Below are positions 23,058 to 31,629 of a stretch of DNA of 64,000 bases, one piece after another. The stretch's first letter is position 1. Each line of letters begins with the position of its first letter. Made by a program: the position numbers and the translations under genes. Below the pieces are notes generated by a model that had not been told where the DNA came from, ran no database searches, and saw only the letters and a list, made by a program, of their open reading frames with translations. The DNA comes from Streptomyces filipinensis (GTDB lineage: Bacteria; Actinomycetota; Actinomycetes; Streptomycetales; Streptomycetaceae), in NCBI RefSeq assembly GCF_014649495.1, contig NZ_BMTD01000001.1:806001-870000 (forward strand). The letters are read 5' to 3'.

Positions 23058-24806
23058 CTAGGCGCTCACCGTCTCGCCGGGCAGCGAGAGGTCCAGTTCG
23101 ACCGCCCGCTCCTCACCGGAGTGCGTGGCGGAGGAGGCGAGCGGGCCATGGCCGGAGGCCTTCGCGGCGAGCACGTACGCCCCCTGCGCCGGCACGGCGA
23201 GCGCATAGCCGCCGTCCTCGCCGGAGACGGTCGCCCCCGCCTGCCGCCCCCGCCGGTCGATCAGCGTCACCTTGGCCCGGGCGACCGGTGCACCGCCGGC
23301 GTCCAGGACCCGCCCCCGGAAGCCGCGCAGGACCTCCTCGGCCCGCTCCAGCACGGCGTCCTCCTCGCTGCTCGCCCGGAGCTGGGTGTGCTGCTGCTGA
23401 GCCGGGCGGCCGGCCTTCGGCAGGAACAGGGCCAGCAGCAGGCCCACCGCCACCGCGGCCGTGGCGATCAGGAAGGACACCCGGAAGCCGTGCATGGTCG
23501 GGACCGCGATGCCGCCCACGTCGTTCGCCGTGTTGGCCAGCACCATGCCGATGACGGCGCTGGACACCGAGGTGCCGATGGACCGCATCAGCGTGTTGAG
23601 GCCGTTGGCCGCGCCGGTCTCCGAGGCCGGGACCGCGCCGACGATCAGGGCGGGCAGCGAGGAGTAGGCGAGACCGATACCCGCGCCGAGCACGACGGAC
23701 GTGACGATCGTCTGCCAGGCCGCGTCCATCAGGCCGAGGCCGCCGCCGTAGCCGAGGGCGATGATCAGCAGGCCGATGATGAGGGTGGTCTTGGGGCCGT
23801 ACCTGGCGGACAGGCGGGCGTAGACCGGTGCGGTGAACATCATCGTCAGGCCCAGCGGGGCCACGCACAGACCGGCGACGACCATGGACTGGCCGAGGCC
23901 GTAGCCGGTCGTCTTCGGCAGCTGGAGCAGCTGGGGAAGGACGAGCGAGACGACGTAGAACGCCACCCCGACCATGATCGACGCGAGGTTGGTGAAGAGG
24001 ACGGCCGGGCGGGCGGTGGTGCGCAGGTCGACCAGGGGCGCCTGGACGCGCAGCTCGTACAGGCCCCACAGCGCGAGGACCGCGACCGACGCGGCGAACA
24101 GGCCGAGCGTGGTGCCCGACGACCAGCCCCAGTCGCTGCCCTTGGTGATGGGCAGCAGGAGCAGGACCAGGCCGGTGGACAGGCCGAGCGCGCCGAGCAG
24201 GTCGAAGGAGCCCTCCGCCCGCATCGGGGACTCGGGCACCACGAGGAGGGTCAGGACGATGGACAGCGCGCCGAGGCCGGCGGCGCCGTAGAACAGGGCG
24301 TGCCAGTTCGTGTGCTGCGCGACCAGGGCCGCGGCGGGCAGGGCGAGGCCGCCGCCCACGCCGATCGAGGAGCTCATCAGGGCCATGGCCGAGCCGAGCT
24401 TCTCGCGCGGCAGCATGTCGCGCATCAGGCCGATGCCCAGCGGGATCGCGCCCATCGCGAAGCCCTGCAGGGTACGGCCGACGATCATGGTGAGCAGCTG
24501 GCTGGTGACCGCGCTGACCAGGGCGCCGACCACCATCACGGCCAGGCTGAGGATGAGCATCCGCCGCTTGCCGTACAGGTCGCCGAGCCGGCCCATGATC
24601 GGGGTGGCGACGGCGCCGGACAGCAGGGTCGAGGTCAGGACCCAGGTGGCGTTGGAGGGCGTGGTGTCCAGCAGCTGCGGCAGGTCCTTGATGACCGGCA
24701 CGAGCAGGGTCTGCATCACCGCGACCACGATGCCCGCGAAGGCGAGCACCGGGACCACGGCGCCGCCGGCCCTCCGGCCGGGCTGGTCGGTCGTCGTGTG
24801 GGTCAT
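23058..24806 (-). CDS. MFS drug-resistance transporter (DHA2 type) with C-terminal carboxypeptidase-regulatory-like domain
   Basis: This 582-residue protein has about 14 transmembrane helices in residues 20-470, starting with VLAFAGIVVAVMQTLLVPV. The MFS motif A occurs as GRLGDLYGKRRM and motif C-like glycines as LGVGIGLAYSSLPAL. After the last helix and a charged spacer, residues 495-580 form a soluble beta-sandwich resembling carboxypeptidase-regulatory or Cna-B domains (GFRGRVLDAGGAPVARAKVTLID, DGGYALAVPAQG). That fusion is unusual for a drug pump. ATG at 24804-24806. It is divergent from the thiolase and shares the intergenic region holding a KstR-type site at 24945, although that site is 140 bases away. 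Confidence 0.87.
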   Translation of the reverse strand: MTHTTTDQPGRRAGGAVVPVLAFAGIVVAVMQTLLVPVIKDLPQLLDTTPSNATWVLTSTLLSGAVATPIMGRLGDLYGKRRMLILSLAVMVVGALVSAVTSQLLTMIVGRTLQGFAMGAIPLGIGLMRDMLPREKLGSAMALMSSSIGVGGGLALPAAALVAQHTNWHALFYGAAGLGALSIVLTLLVVPESPMRAEGSFDLLGALGLSTGLVLLLLPITKGSDWGWSSGTTLGLFAASVAVLALWGLYELRVQAPLVDLRTTARPAVLFTNLASIMVGVAFYVVSLVLPQLLQLPKTTGYGLGQSMVVAGLCVAPLGLTMMFTAPVYARLSARYGPKTTLIIGLLIIALGYGGGLGLMDAAWQTIVTSVVLGAGIGLAYSSLPALIVGAVPASETGAANGLNTLMRSIGTSVSSAVIGMVLANTANDVGGIAVPTMHGFRVSFLIATAAVAVGLLLALFLPKAGRPAQQQHTQLRASSEEDAVLERAEEVLRGFRGRVLDAGGAPVARAKVTLIDRRGRQAGATVSGEDGGYALAVPAQGAYVLAAKASGHGPLASSATHSGEERAVELDLSLPGETVSA

Positions 24807-24944
24807 GAAGTCGAGGCCTCCCCGTAGTGATAAGTGCCGGGTAAACCTCGTATGCACAGGCAACTATTCCGTTGCTTCAGGCCTCTAATGAATCCTTGAC
24901 CACTTCATGGGATTCTGATCGCCCGTCAGGGGGTGGTACATTTA

Positions 24945-24958
24945 TGGAACACGTTCTA
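24945..24958 (+). promoter_or_regulatory. KstR-type operator (site D), 12 bases upstream of the thiolase ATG
   Basis: TGGAACACGTTCTA fits TnnAACnnGTTnnA exactly. TTCTAAT at its right edge could be the -10 element; with the ATG ten bases beyond and no Shine-Dalgarno sequence, the thiolase mRNA may be leaderless, so repressor binding would block initiation directly. Confidence 0.75.
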
Positions 24959-24969
24959 ATCTGCGCGCC

Positions 24970-26157
24970 ATGAAGGCCTATGTCGCCGGGGTCGGGATGA
25001 CCAGGTTCGAGAAGCCCGAGACCCGTTCATGGCAGTACTGGGACATGGTGCGGGAGGCGGGTGGCGCGGCTCTGGCGGATGCGGGCGTCGTCTACACCGA
25101 TGTGGAACAGGTTCCTGTCGGCTACTGCTTCCAGCCCTCGACCGCCGGCCAGCGCGCCGCCTACGAGCTGGGGCTCACCGGCGTCCCCGTCTACAACGTC
25201 AGCAACAACTGCGCGACCGGCTCGACCGCGCTGATGCTCGCCCGGCAGCTCGTGCAGGGCGGCGCCGCCGACTGCGTCCTGGCGCTGGGCTTCGAGAAGA
25301 TGAAGAAGGGCGCGCTGGGCGGAGGGGCCGACGGCGGCGACTTCTCCACGTCTCCGGTCGCCCGGCACTACGGCGTCATGGCCGCTCGGCACGGCTTCGA
25401 GCAGACCCCGCCCACCGCGCAGATCTTCGGTGGCGCGGCCCGCGAGCACATGGAGAGGTACGGCACGACCGAGGCGCAGCTCGCCGCGGTCGCCGCCAAG
25501 AACCACCGGCACTCCGCGCACAACCCGCGCGCCCAGTTCCGGGACGTGTACGACGTCGCCGGCGTCCTCGCCTCCCGTACGGTCCACCGGCCGCTGACCA
25601 AGCTCCAGTGCTCGCCGACCTCGGACGGCGCGGCGGCGGCCGTGGTGGTGTCGGAGCGGTTCGCCTCCCGGCGCGGGCTCACCGGTCTCGTGGAGATCGC
25701 CGGGCAGGCCATGACCACCGACACCGAGGAGTCCTTCGCGTCCGGCTCTTGCATCGACGTCGTCGGTCAGCCCATGTCCCGGGACGCGGCCCGGCAGGCG
25801 TACGAACGCGCCGGGCTCGGCATCGACGACGTCGACGTGATCGAGCTGCACGACTGCTTCTCGGTCAACGAACTGCTGACGTACGAGGCCCTCGGCATGT
25901 GCGCCCCGGGGGAGTCCGGGAAGCTCGTCGAGTCGGGCGCGACGACGTACGGCGGCCGGTGGGTCGTGAACCCGTCGGGCGGGCTGATCTCCAAGGGGCA
26001 TCCGCTGGGCGCGACCGGGCTGGCCCAGACGGCCGAGCTGGTGTGGCAGCTGCGCGGCCGGGCGGGGAAGCGGCAGGTGCCGCGGGCGCGGGTGGGACTC
26101 GCGCACAACATCGGGCTGGGCGGGGCGGCGGTGGTGACCGTACTGCGCGCTGTGTAG
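24970..26157 (+). CDS. SCP-x/lipid-transfer-type thiolase (Ltp family), putative KstR target
   Basis: This 395-residue thiolase has the catalytic Cys in VSNNCATGSTAL (about residue 80), the HDCFSVNEL motif that marks the SCP-x/lipid-transfer subclass, and the catalytic His in GLISKGHPLGATG. GLGGAAVVT closes the fold. Enzymes of this subclass cleave beta-keto or beta-hydroxy acyl-CoA side chains, as Ltp2 does in the retro-aldol step of steroid side-chain breakdown. The KstR-type operator 12 bases upstream fits that role. The DUF35/OB-fold partner often found next to Ltp genes is absent here, so partner and substrate remain uncertain. Confidence 0.9.
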   Translation: MKAYVAGVGMTRFEKPETRSWQYWDMVREAGGAALADAGVVYTDVEQVPVGYCFQPSTAGQRAAYELGLTGVPVYNVSNNCATGSTALMLARQLVQGGAADCVLALGFEKMKKGALGGGADGGDFSTSPVARHYGVMAARHGFEQTPPTAQIFGGAAREHMERYGTTEAQLAAVAAKNHRHSAHNPRAQFRDVYDVAGVLASRTVHRPLTKLQCSPTSDGAAAAVVVSERFASRRGLTGLVEIAGQAMTTDTEESFASGSCIDVVGQPMSRDAARQAYERAGLGIDDVDVIELHDCFSVNELLTYEALGMCAPGESGKLVESGATTYGGRWVVNPSGGLISKGHPLGATGLAQTAELVWQLRGRAGKRQVPRARVGLAHNIGLGGAAVVTVLRAV

Positions 26158-26195
26158 GCGGCACCCTGCGGCGGTCCTGGGCCGCGGGACCTAGG

Positions 26196-26214
26196 ACCGG
26201 TGGGCCGCACCGGT
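26196..26214. promoter_or_regulatory. Inverted repeat upstream of the MFS gene at 26257
   Basis: ACCGGTG (26196-26202) and CACCGGT (26208-26214) flank a 5-base loop, between the thiolase stop and the MFS start. It can be a thiolase terminator or an operator for the transporter. Confidence 0.4.
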
Positions 26215-26256
26215 GGTCCGAAATGACGATGCAAGGACCGTAACCCGGTTGAGAGC

Positions 26257-27696
26257 ATGACACCCATGCTGGAAGCCGCCGACACCACACCGCTCATATC
26301 CCGCCGTACGACCGCGCCGACCTGGCTGGTGGTGGCGCTCGCCTGCGCCGGACAGTTCCTGGTCGTCCTCGACGTGTCGGTGGTGAACGTCGCCCTGCCG
26401 TCCATGCGCGGCGGCCTCGGCCTCACGCCGTCCGGCCTGCAGTGGGTGGTGAACGCCTACGCCATCGCCTTCGCCGGGTTCATGCTGCTCGGCGGCCGGG
26501 CCGGCGACCTGTACGGGCGCAAGCGGATGTTCCTGGTCGGCCTCGGCCTGTTCACGCTGGCCTCGCTGGGCGGCGGCCTCGCCCAGGAGGGCTGGCAGCT
26601 GCTGCTGGCCCGGGCCGTGCAGGGACTGGGCGCGGCCGTGCTGGCCCCCTCGACGCTGACCCTGCTGACCTCCGCGGTGCCGCAGGGGGCGGCGCGGGCG
26701 CGCGCGATCGCCACCTGGTCCGCGGTCGGCGCCGGTGGCGGGGCCGCGGGCGGGCTCGTCGGCGGGGCGCTCGTGGACCTGCTGTCCTGGCGCTGGGTGC
26801 TGCTGATCAACGTGCCGGTGGGCGCGCTGGTGCTGGCCGGCTCGATGCGCTGGCTCACCGAGAGCCGGGCCGGTGACGGCCGGCGCCTGGACCTGCCCGG
26901 CGCGCTGCTGGTGACGGCGGGCCTGGCGACCCTCGCGTATGGCATCTCGCAGACCGAGGAGGAGGGCTGGACGGCCGCCGCCACCCTGCTGCCGCTGCTC
27001 GCCGGGCTGCTGCTGACCGGCCTGTTCCTGCTGGTCGAGGCGCGTACGGCGGCGCCGCTGATGCCGCTCGGGCTGCTCCGGCTGCGCTCGGTCGCCGCGG
27101 CGAACGCCGCGATGTTCGTCTCCGGCTCGGCCATGTTCTGCATGTGGTACTTCATGACGCTCTACGCCCAGAACGTCCTCGGCTACTCGCCGCTCCAGGC
27201 CGGAGTCGCCCTCGTGCCCAGCTCGCTGGCGGTGGTCGTCGGCTCCAAGCTGGCGCCGCGCCTGATGCGGGCCGCCGGCGCGCGGACCACGGCGACGCTG
27301 GGCACGCTGGTGGCCGCGGCGGGATTCGGCTGGCAGTCCACGATGAGCGCCCACGAGGCGTACCTCACCGCGATCATGATCCCGGGGATCCTGATGATGC
27401 TGGGCGCGGGCCTGGCGGTGACCCCGCTCGCCTCCCTCGCCACGTCGGGGGCGGCGCCGGGGGAGGCGGGGGTGGTGTCGGGGCTCGTCAACACCTCGCG
27501 CACCATGGGCGGTTCACTGGGCCTCGCCGTGATGTCCACCGTCGCCGCGGCCGGCACGGGCGGCGGCCACGGCCCGCAGGCGCTGACGGACGGCTACGCG
27601 CTGGCCTTCCGGGCCAGTACGGCGGTGCTGCTGGGCGGCGCGGTGCTGATGCTGGTGTGGCTGCCGCGAGGAGATTCCGCGACTTCCCGGGGATGA
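26257..27696 (+). CDS. MFS drug-resistance transporter (DHA2, EmrB/QacA type)
   Basis: This 479-residue protein has about 14 transmembrane helices. Helix 1 contains LDVSVVNVALPSM, the DHA2 motif with Asp-Val-(S/T)-Val-Val-Asn. Motif A is GGRAGDLYGRKRMFL and motif C includes GAGGGAAGGLVGG. It should export hydrophobic compounds by proton antiport. The start is ATG 26257; the Met three codons later is also possible. No regulator gene is adjacent, and the thiolase lies 100 bases upstream in the same direction, so some read-through is possible past the hairpin at 26196. Confidence 0.9.
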   Translation: MTPMLEAADTTPLISRRTTAPTWLVVALACAGQFLVVLDVSVVNVALPSMRGGLGLTPSGLQWVVNAYAIAFAGFMLLGGRAGDLYGRKRMFLVGLGLFTLASLGGGLAQEGWQLLLARAVQGLGAAVLAPSTLTLLTSAVPQGAARARAIATWSAVGAGGGAAGGLVGGALVDLLSWRWVLLINVPVGALVLAGSMRWLTESRAGDGRRLDLPGALLVTAGLATLAYGISQTEEEGWTAAATLLPLLAGLLLTGLFLLVEARTAAPLMPLGLLRLRSVAAANAAMFVSGSAMFCMWYFMTLYAQNVLGYSPLQAGVALVPSSLAVVVGSKLAPRLMRAAGARTTATLGTLVAAAGFGWQSTMSAHEAYLTAIMIPGILMMLGAGLAVTPLASLATSGAAPGEAGVVSGLVNTSRTMGGSLGLAVMSTVAAAGTGGGHGPQALTDGYALAFRASTAVLLGGAVLMLVWLPRGDSATSRG

Positions 27697-27748
27697 GGCA
27701 ACGGTCCGGGCGCCCCGTGGACTCCTTCTGACATCAAGGGAGGTGCCC

Positions 27749-28288
27749 ATGGGGGACGGGAAGAACGCTCGGAACGACGAGTTCCAGAGCTTCATGGTCG
27801 GCCGCTGGCCGCGCCTGATGCGTACGGCGTTTCTCCTCACGGGGGAGCAGCACGCCGCCGAGGACCTGGTCCAGTCCACGCTTGAGCGGGTCTATGTGGC
27901 CTGGCGGAAGGTCGGCGCGGCCGACGATCCCGAGGCCTACGTACGGCGCGTGATGATCAATCTGCATGCCCGCAGACACAGAAGAAGGCTCAAGGAGTTC
28001 CTGGCCCCGAAGGACGACTCGGGCCTGGTGCGCGAGGTGGCCGAGGCGGGGGACCGGATCGCGCAGGCCGACGACCGCGGCGCGCTGCTCACGGCGCTCG
28101 CCCAGCTGCCCGCGCGGCAGCGGGAGGCGGTGGTCCTGCGCTACTGGGAGGACCTGACGGAGACCCAGGCGGCGGAGGCGATGGGCTGCTCGGTCGGCAC
28201 GGTGAAGAGCAACGCGGCCAAGGGCATCGCGAAACTCCGGGCCGTACCGGGGCTGGCCGACACGGTGACGTACGGAGGGCGGAAGTGA
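27749..28288 (+). CDS. SigE-family ECF RNA polymerase sigma factor
   Basis: This 179-residue protein has region 2 with LMRTAFLLTGEQHAAEDLVQSTLERVYVAW and region 4 with LPARQREAVVLRYWEDLTETQAAEAMGCSVGTVKSNAAKGIAKLR. This matches the actinobacterial SigE-type ECF subfamily, which is normally held by a membrane-bound partner encoded next to it. ATG 27749 has AGGGAGGT just upstream; a GTG six bases earlier overlaps the ribosome binding site. The TGA overlaps the next gene's start. No self-promoter of the usual AAC/CGT form was recognised. Confidence 0.92.
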   Translation: MGDGKNARNDEFQSFMVGRWPRLMRTAFLLTGEQHAAEDLVQSTLERVYVAWRKVGAADDPEAYVRRVMINLHARRHRRRLKEFLAPKDDSGLVREVAEAGDRIAQADDRGALLTALAQLPARQREAVVLRYWEDLTETQAAEAMGCSVGTVKSNAAKGIAKLRAVPGLADTVTYGGRK

Positions 28289-29109
28289 TGGGCGCGGAGC
28301 GGGAGAACCACGACATGACGCAGACGGACATCGCCCTCCTCCTCGCGGACGCCGCGGACGAGGTCGAGATCGGTACAGCCCCCGTCCAGGCGGTCATCCG
28401 GGGCGGCCGGCGCCGCAGAGCCCGCCGCTGGGCGGTCGTGACGGCCACGGCCGTCGTGCTGACGGGGTCGACGGGGGCGACGCTGGCGGTGACGGGCCTG
28501 CCGGGCGGCGGCCACGGGGACCGGCACGGAAACCTGACGACGGAACCGACCTCGCCCGAGGACCGGCATGTGTACGAGCCGCAGCGGACCGAGCTGTCGC
28601 GCGGCCTGTACCAGGGCACGCCCTGGTACGTCGACCTCCAGGTGTGGGGAGCGCCGCGGAACAGGACCGAGGCGGACCGGCAGTACGTCGCCATGCAGGA
28701 GCTGAACCTGATGGCCGCCGTGGACAAGCCCACCGACCTGATCGGCAAGACCTCCTACTTCGTGACCCGGAAGTTCGGCGACCAGCCCCCGCGGCAGGTC
28801 ATGTTCGACGCCAGGCGGAAGCTGGAGCGCCTCACGGGCAGGGACCTGGAGTCAGCCTCCAACCCCCTGGACGACACGAGCTCGACATGGGACCACCTGG
28901 TGGTCGGGAAGGTCGCCGAGACCGCCCAGGAGGTCACCTGCACCTGGAAGGACGGCACGACCACCAAGGCCAGGAGCGGCCCGGTCGTCTACGAGCACAA
29001 CCTGCCCCGTCCGGCGATCGTGCCGGCCGCGGGCTATCCGGGGGCGAAGTGGTTCGTGTGCGTCGCGCCCGAGGGCACGGCGTTCAAGGACGCCGAAGTG
29101 ACGCGATGA
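28288..29109 (+). CDS. Single-pass membrane protein, probable anti-sigma partner
   Basis: This 273-residue protein has an N-terminal cytoplasmic stretch (TDIALLLADAADEVEIGTAP) and a basic segment, GGRRRRARR. One transmembrane helix follows (WAVVTATAVVLTGSTGATLAV, about residues 45-65), then an extracellular domain of 200 residues with two cysteines (VTCTWKDG and KWFVCVAPEG). The pairing with a SigE-family gene through a TGATG junction is typical of sigma/anti-sigma units, although no zinc-binding anti-sigma motif is present. Start taken as the ATG at 28288; a GTG three bases earlier is equally possible. Confidence 0.78.
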   Translation: MGAERENHDMTQTDIALLLADAADEVEIGTAPVQAVIRGGRRRRARRWAVVTATAVVLTGSTGATLAVTGLPGGGHGDRHGNLTTEPTSPEDRHVYEPQRTELSRGLYQGTPWYVDLQVWGAPRNRTEADRQYVAMQELNLMAAVDKPTDLIGKTSYFVTRKFGDQPPRQVMFDARRKLERLTGRDLESASNPLDDTSSTWDHLVVGKVAETAQEVTCTWKDGTTTKARSGPVVYEHNLPRPAIVPAAGYPGAKWFVCVAPEGTAFKDAEVTR

Positions 29110-29143
29110 CACCGCAGCCGGCAGGAGGGGCCAGGAGTCCCGG

Positions 29144-29785
29144 TCACAGCCACCCCTGTTGCCGGGCCTCCCGTACCGCCTCCGCCCGGTTGCGGGTGCC
29201 CGTCTTGCCGATCGCCGAGGACAGGTAGTTGCGCACGGTGGACTCGGACAGATGCAGCTTCCCGGCGACGTCGGCGACCGTCGCCCCGTCCACCGACGCC
29301 TTCAGCACCTCGCACTCACGGGCCGTCAGCGGATTCGGTCCGGCGCTGAGGGCGGCGGCGGCCAGCGCCGGGTCGACGACGGTCTCCCCGGTGAGCACCC
29401 GCCGGATCGCCGCGGCCAGTTCCTCGACGGGCCCGTCCTTGACGAGGAAACCGGCCGCTCTGGCCTCCATGGCGCGGCGCAGATAGCCGGGCCGGCCGAA
29501 GGTGGTGAGGATCAGCACCCTGCAGTCGGGCGCCTGCTCCCGCAGCTCGGCCGCCGCGTCCAGCCCGCTGACGCCCGGCAGTTCGATGTCCAGCAGGGCC
29601 ACGTCCGGCCGGTGGGTGAGCACGGCGTCGACGATGCCGTCCCCCGAGCCCAGCTGGGCCACCACCTCGATGTCCTCCTCCATGCCGAGCAGCAGAGCGA
29701 GCGCGCCGCGCATCATGCCCTGGTCCTCGGCGAGCAGCACCCGAATGGACTTGGTGGTCCGGTGCTCGCGGGGCATCTCGTTCAT
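29144..29785 (-). CDS. NarL/DesR-type response regulator
   Basis: This 213-residue protein has a receiver domain with the acidic pair in LLAEDQG, the phospho-acceptor Asp in VALLDIELPG (about residue 60), Thr in LILTTFGR and Lys in GFLVKDGP. The C-terminal LuxR-type HTH reads PLTARECEVLKASVDGATVADVAGKLHLSESTVRNYLS. It pairs with the DesK-like kinase at 31607-32881, which lies on the same strand but is separated by a 1.8-kb region carrying an arabinofuranosidase gene in the opposite direction. Likely target was the ABC transporter that is now decayed upstream of the kinase. Confidence 0.9.
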   Translation of the reverse strand: MNEMPREHRTTKSIRVLLAEDQGMMRGALALLLGMEEDIEVVAQLGSGDGIVDAVLTHRPDVALLDIELPGVSGLDAAAELREQAPDCRVLILTTFGRPGYLRRAMEARAAGFLVKDGPVEELAAAIRRVLTGETVVDPALAAAALSAGPNPLTARECEVLKASVDGATVADVAGKLHLSESTVRNYLSSAIGKTGTRNRAEAVREARQQGWL

Positions 29786-29998
29786 GGAGTCAGGTTACGG
29801 CGGACCCGCCGACCTGGAACGGCGCCGATCCCGAGCCCGTGCGCCCCCGCACCGGGCGGGGCGGGTACGGCCGGCTGTCGATTAAAGACTTGGCATGGTC
29901 CGGTGCAGCGGGGGTTGACGCTCCGAGACGGTGATCAAACAATCGCCCCTGCATTTCCAGGAATCCGTGCCATTTCCGCCGTCGAATAGGTTCGGTAT

Positions 29999-30008
29999 TT
30001 CGATCGAA
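29999..30008 (+). promoter_or_regulatory. Palindrome TTCGATCGAA upstream of the GH54 gene
   Basis: This perfect 10-bp palindrome lies 52 bases before the arabinofuranosidase start, in an AT-richer leader. It may be an operator for a sugar-responsive (LacI- or AraC-type) regulator, but none is encoded nearby. Confidence 0.3.
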
Positions 30009-30060
30009 CGACGTCCGAGATATCGACCAAAGAAGTCGACCAGAGAATCCGAGGTGCACC

Positions 30061-31629
30061 GTGCTCACGAGGTCCCCCCACATCCGCCCCGGGCGGCTGA
30101 GAAGCGCCGCCCTGTCCGTCCTCGCGGTCTGCGCGACCCTCGCCGCGCTGCTGCTCGGCACCGGTGCGCCCGAGGCCGCAGCGGCGGGTTCGCTGCCCTG
30201 TGACGTCTACGCCGCCGCGGGCACCCCCTGCGTCGCCGCGCACAGCCTGGTCCGGGCGCTGTACGGGTCGTACGGCGGCCCGCTCTACCAGGTGCAGCGC
30301 GCCTCGGACGGGGCGAAGAAGAACATCGGGCTGCTGTCCGCCGGCGGCTACGCCGACGCGGCGGCCCAGGACTCCTTCTGTGCCGGCACGACCTGCGTCA
30401 TCACCGAGATCTACGACCAGTCCGCCCGGCACAACAACCTCACCGTCGAAGGCGCCGGCGGCGCCGGAGCGGCCGATGTCGGGGCGCCCGCCGACGCCCT
30501 CCCGGTGACCGCCGGCGGCCATCAGGTCTACGGCCTGGAGATCTCCGCCGGCATGGGCTACCGGGACAACTCCACCTCGGGCGTCGCCGTGAACGGGCAG
30601 GCCGAGGGGATGTACATGGTGACCTCCGGCACCCACGTCAACAACCGCTGCTGCTTCGACTACGGCAACGCCGAGACCAACAACAAGGACACCGGCAACG
30701 GCCACATGGACGCCATCAACTTCGGCACCGAGTGCTGGTTCTCGCCGTGCTACGGACAGGGCCCCTGGGTGCAGGCCGACCTGGAGAACGGGCTGTTCCA
30801 GTCCGACGCCGGACACAGCAGGAACACCTCCGACACGGGCACCGGACCCCTTCCTTTCGTGACCGCCCTGCTCAAGAACAACGGACAGAACCATTTCGCG
30901 CTGAAATACGGGAATGCCCAGTCCGGCGGGCTCACGACCACCTATTCCGGGGGTGAACCGACCACGAGCGGATACGCGCCGATGCATCAGGAGGGCGCGA
31001 TCGTCCTCGGCACCGGCGGCGACAACAGCAACGGCTCCATCGGCTCCTTCTTCGAGGGCGTGATGACCTCCGGCATCCCGACCGACGCCGCCGACGCCGC
31101 CGTCCAGGCCGACATCGTCTCCGTCGGCTACGGCGGCGCGAGCGGCAGCGCCGGCACCCTGAACCCCGGTGCGGAGATCTCGCTGCGCGCCACCACCTCC
31201 TGCTGCACCACCGACTACGTCCGCCACCAGAACGACGCCGGCGTGCTCTCCTCGATCACCTCGGGCAGCTCCGCCCTGGACAGGAACGACGCGACCTGGA
31301 TCGTCCGCCGCGGCCTCGCGAGCGGCTCCTGCGTCTCCTTCGAGTCACGCAACTACCCCGGCGACTTCCTGCGCCACCACGACTACAGGCTCTACCGCCA
31401 GCCCATGGACGGCACCGCCCAGTTCCGGGCCGACGCCACCTTCTGCCCGCAGAGCGGCAAGAGCGGCACCGGCACCTCGTTCGCCTCGTACAACTACCCC
31501 ACGAGGTACCTGCGCCACTACGCGTACAACCTCTACATAGCGAGCGACGGCGGCTCCGACGACTTCGACAGCAGCACGTCCTGGAGCGACGACGTCAGCT
31601 GGGCGGTCAGCTCGCCCTGGGCGCCGTAG
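30061..31629 (+). CDS. abfB: Secreted alpha-L-arabinofuranosidase B (GH54) with CBM42
   Basis: This 522-residue protein has a signal peptide (GRLRSAALSVLAVCATLAALLLG, cut after AAAA). The GH54 catalytic domain begins with SLPCDVYAAAGTPCVAAHS and contains the conserved CCFDYGNAETN (nucleophile Glu in NAET) and LGTGGDNSNGSIG (acid/base Asp). The last 150 residues form an AbfB/CBM42 beta-trefoil with repeated SFESRNYPGDFLRHHDYRL and FASYNYPTRYLRHYAYNL motifs, which bind arabinofuranose side chains. It would release arabinose from arabinoxylan or arabinan outside the cell. GTG start after CGAGGTGCACC. The 3' end overlaps the convergent kinase gene by 23 bases. Confidence 0.93.
   Translation: MLTRSPHIRPGRLRSAALSVLAVCATLAALLLGTGAPEAAAAGSLPCDVYAAAGTPCVAAHSLVRALYGSYGGPLYQVQRASDGAKKNIGLLSAGGYADAAAQDSFCAGTTCVITEIYDQSARHNNLTVEGAGGAGAADVGAPADALPVTAGGHQVYGLEISAGMGYRDNSTSGVAVNGQAEGMYMVTSGTHVNNRCCFDYGNAETNNKDTGNGHMDAINFGTECWFSPCYGQGPWVQADLENGLFQSDAGHSRNTSDTGTGPLPFVTALLKNNGQNHFALKYGNAQSGGLTTTYSGGEPTTSGYAPMHQEGAIVLGTGGDNSNGSIGSFFEGVMTSGIPTDAADAAVQADIVSVGYGGASGSAGTLNPGAEISLRATTSCCTTDYVRHQNDAGVLSSITSGSSALDRNDATWIVRRGLASGSCVSFESRNYPGDFLRHHDYRLYRQPMDGTAQFRADATFCPQSGKSGTGTSFASYNYPTRYLRHYAYNLYIASDGGSDDFDSSTSWSDDVSWAVSSPWAP

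Noticed and set aside
21537..24827. Very long plus-strand open frame of about 1,100 codons
   Set aside because: It is antisense to the amidase, methyltransferase and MFS genes, has Arg/Gly/Gln-biased composition and no domain. High GC suppresses stop codons in such frames.
25103..25116. KstR-like sequence TGGAACAGGTTCCT inside the thiolase gene
   Set aside because: The last base breaks the TnnAACnnGTTnnA pattern, and it lies 130 bases inside the coding region where the amino-acid sequence (DVEQVPV) explains it. Treated as chance.
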